Positions 5,831 to 6,274 of a DNA stretch of 6,274 nt are shown piece by piece. The DNA lies in assembly GCA_045627605.1 (NCBI GenBank), contig JAZQOA010000042.1, positions 1 to 6,274 of the forward strand. The letters are read 5' to 3'. This DNA comes from RGIG5952 sp045627605 (lineage in GTDB: Bacteria > Verrucomicrobiota > Kiritimatiellia > RFP12 > JAAYLN01). Position 1 is the stretch's first letter. Each line of letters starts with the position of its first letter. The position numbers and the translations under genes are program-made. The notes beneath the pieces were generated by a model. It did no database searches and had not been told where the DNA came from. It saw only the letters and a list, made by a program, of their open reading frames with translations.

Positions 5831-6274
5831 ACGGGAATCTCCGCGCGGGTGCGACAAAAGATTGTCCCGGGGATCCGGCAGATGCCATTGCTTGGTCCCG
5901 TGTCGTTATGCCTTGTTTCGCCTCCCCGACCTGATTGCCCATCCCGGGAGCGCGACAAGATTTCGAAGCGCTAGTGCATTCCGCCGCTTTTTTGGAGCCG
6001 CTCCTTGTTGCCTGCCCTTTCCCTGCGTCCCGCCTACGCCGATTGCACACCGTCACCAGCCCCGACGGACTTCACAAGCGCCCAGAGGGGTTCCGACACC
6101 GCCTCAAGCGCCAGGACCAGCGCCGCCTGTGTTACACGCCTTTCCCCGGCGGCAACCACTCTCCCCGCATCTGCGCTTCCTGCGTCTTCCGCCGCCTTCA
6201 CGCTGTCCGTGGCGACACAGTTCGCGGTGTTGCCACCGTTGGCACCGACAGTCCCGAAATTCCCTGAGTCCACA
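5831..6274. other. Region upstream of the promoter without a confident gene
   Basis: About 440 bases hold no frame that I recognise on either strand. Translations of both strands here are rich in Arg, Pro, Ser and Ala, with no domain motif. The stretch from 5831 to about 6033 looks non-coding and contains a short inverted repeat at 5853-5866. From 6034 to the edge a minus-strand frame is open and may be the 3' end of a gene (listed separately). I see no tRNA, rRNA, tmRNA, RNase P RNA or repeat array. No clear intrinsic terminator on the minus strand separates this stretch from the cluster promoter. Confidence 0.5.
6034..6274 (-). CDS. Possible 3' end of an unrecognised gene (partial, low confidence)
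   Basis: A minus-strand frame is open from the right edge to a TAG at 6034-6036, giving about 79 residues. I do not recognise the product. It is rich in Ala, Gly and Val, with many GNN codons. By hand count about 70 percent of third positions are G or C, compatible with coding but not proof of it. A hydrophobic patch, QAALVLALEAVSEPLWALV, lies near the C-terminal end, and the first part contains GANGGNTANC. If real, the gene begins outside the window and ends about 200 bases before the cluster promoter, in the same direction. A GTG at 6273 could be a start, but no ribosome binding site can be seen because the sequence ends there. It could equally be chance open frame in GC-rich non-coding DNA. 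Confidence 0.25.
   Translation of the reverse strand, partial: VDSGNFGTVGANGGNTANCVATDSVKAAEDAGSADAGRVVAAGERRVTQAALVLALEAVSEPLWALVKSVGAGDGVQSA

Noticed and set aside
5851..5962. Similar short stretches gcgacaaaagatt and gcgacaagatt about 100 bases apart
   Set aside because: They are short, imperfect and occur only twice, so they are not distinguishable from chance; no array or operator pattern follows.
5966..5993. Possible plus-strand terminator (AAGCG/CGCTT followed by six T)
   Set aside because: The stem has only five pairs with a 14-base loop, and there is no supported plus-strand gene for it to end.

Overview
The window is GC-rich and reads as a single minus-strand gene cluster with six genes in a row. 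It most resembles a bacterium of the PVC group (Kiritimatiellota, Lentisphaerota or Verrucomicrobiota), probably an anaerobe. That placement is an inference from the look of the fructokinase, the acyl-CoA ligase and the glycoside-hydrolase-like protein; no phylogenetic marker is present to prove it.

Read in the direction of transcription, from high to low coordinates: about 440 bases at the right edge (5831-6274) hold no confident gene, only a possible 3' end of another minus-strand frame. A good sigma-70-type promoter (5802-5830) then drives an AMP-forming acyl-CoA ligase (4109-5776). Next come a membrane polyprenyl-phosphate sugar-1-phosphate transferase of the WbaP/WcaJ type (2636-4090), a small divergent PAP2 family membrane protein (2160-2633), dUTPase dut (1698-2132), a PfkB-family fructokinase (824-1669), and the N-terminal 261 residues of a glycoside-hydrolase-like TIM-barrel protein (1-783) that runs off the left edge. 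Gaps between genes are 18, 2, 27, 28 and 40 bases. I see no terminator between them, so they are probably co-transcribed.

Functionally the cluster is mixed. The sugar-phosphate transferase starts an exopolysaccharide or O-antigen-like glycan on a lipid carrier, and the adjacent PAP2-like protein could act on lipid or nucleotide phosphates. The fructokinase and the glycoside-hydrolase-like protein suggest sugar use. dUTPase is housekeeping, and the acyl-CoA ligase activates a carboxylic acid. I see no RNA gene, CRISPR array, insertion sequence, integrase or toxin-antitoxin pair, and nothing that clearly forms a new defence or mobile system. The points worth a second look are the transferase/PAP2 coupling, an eight-C tract inside the fructokinase gene, the short-leader promoter, and the incomplete hydrolase-like gene.
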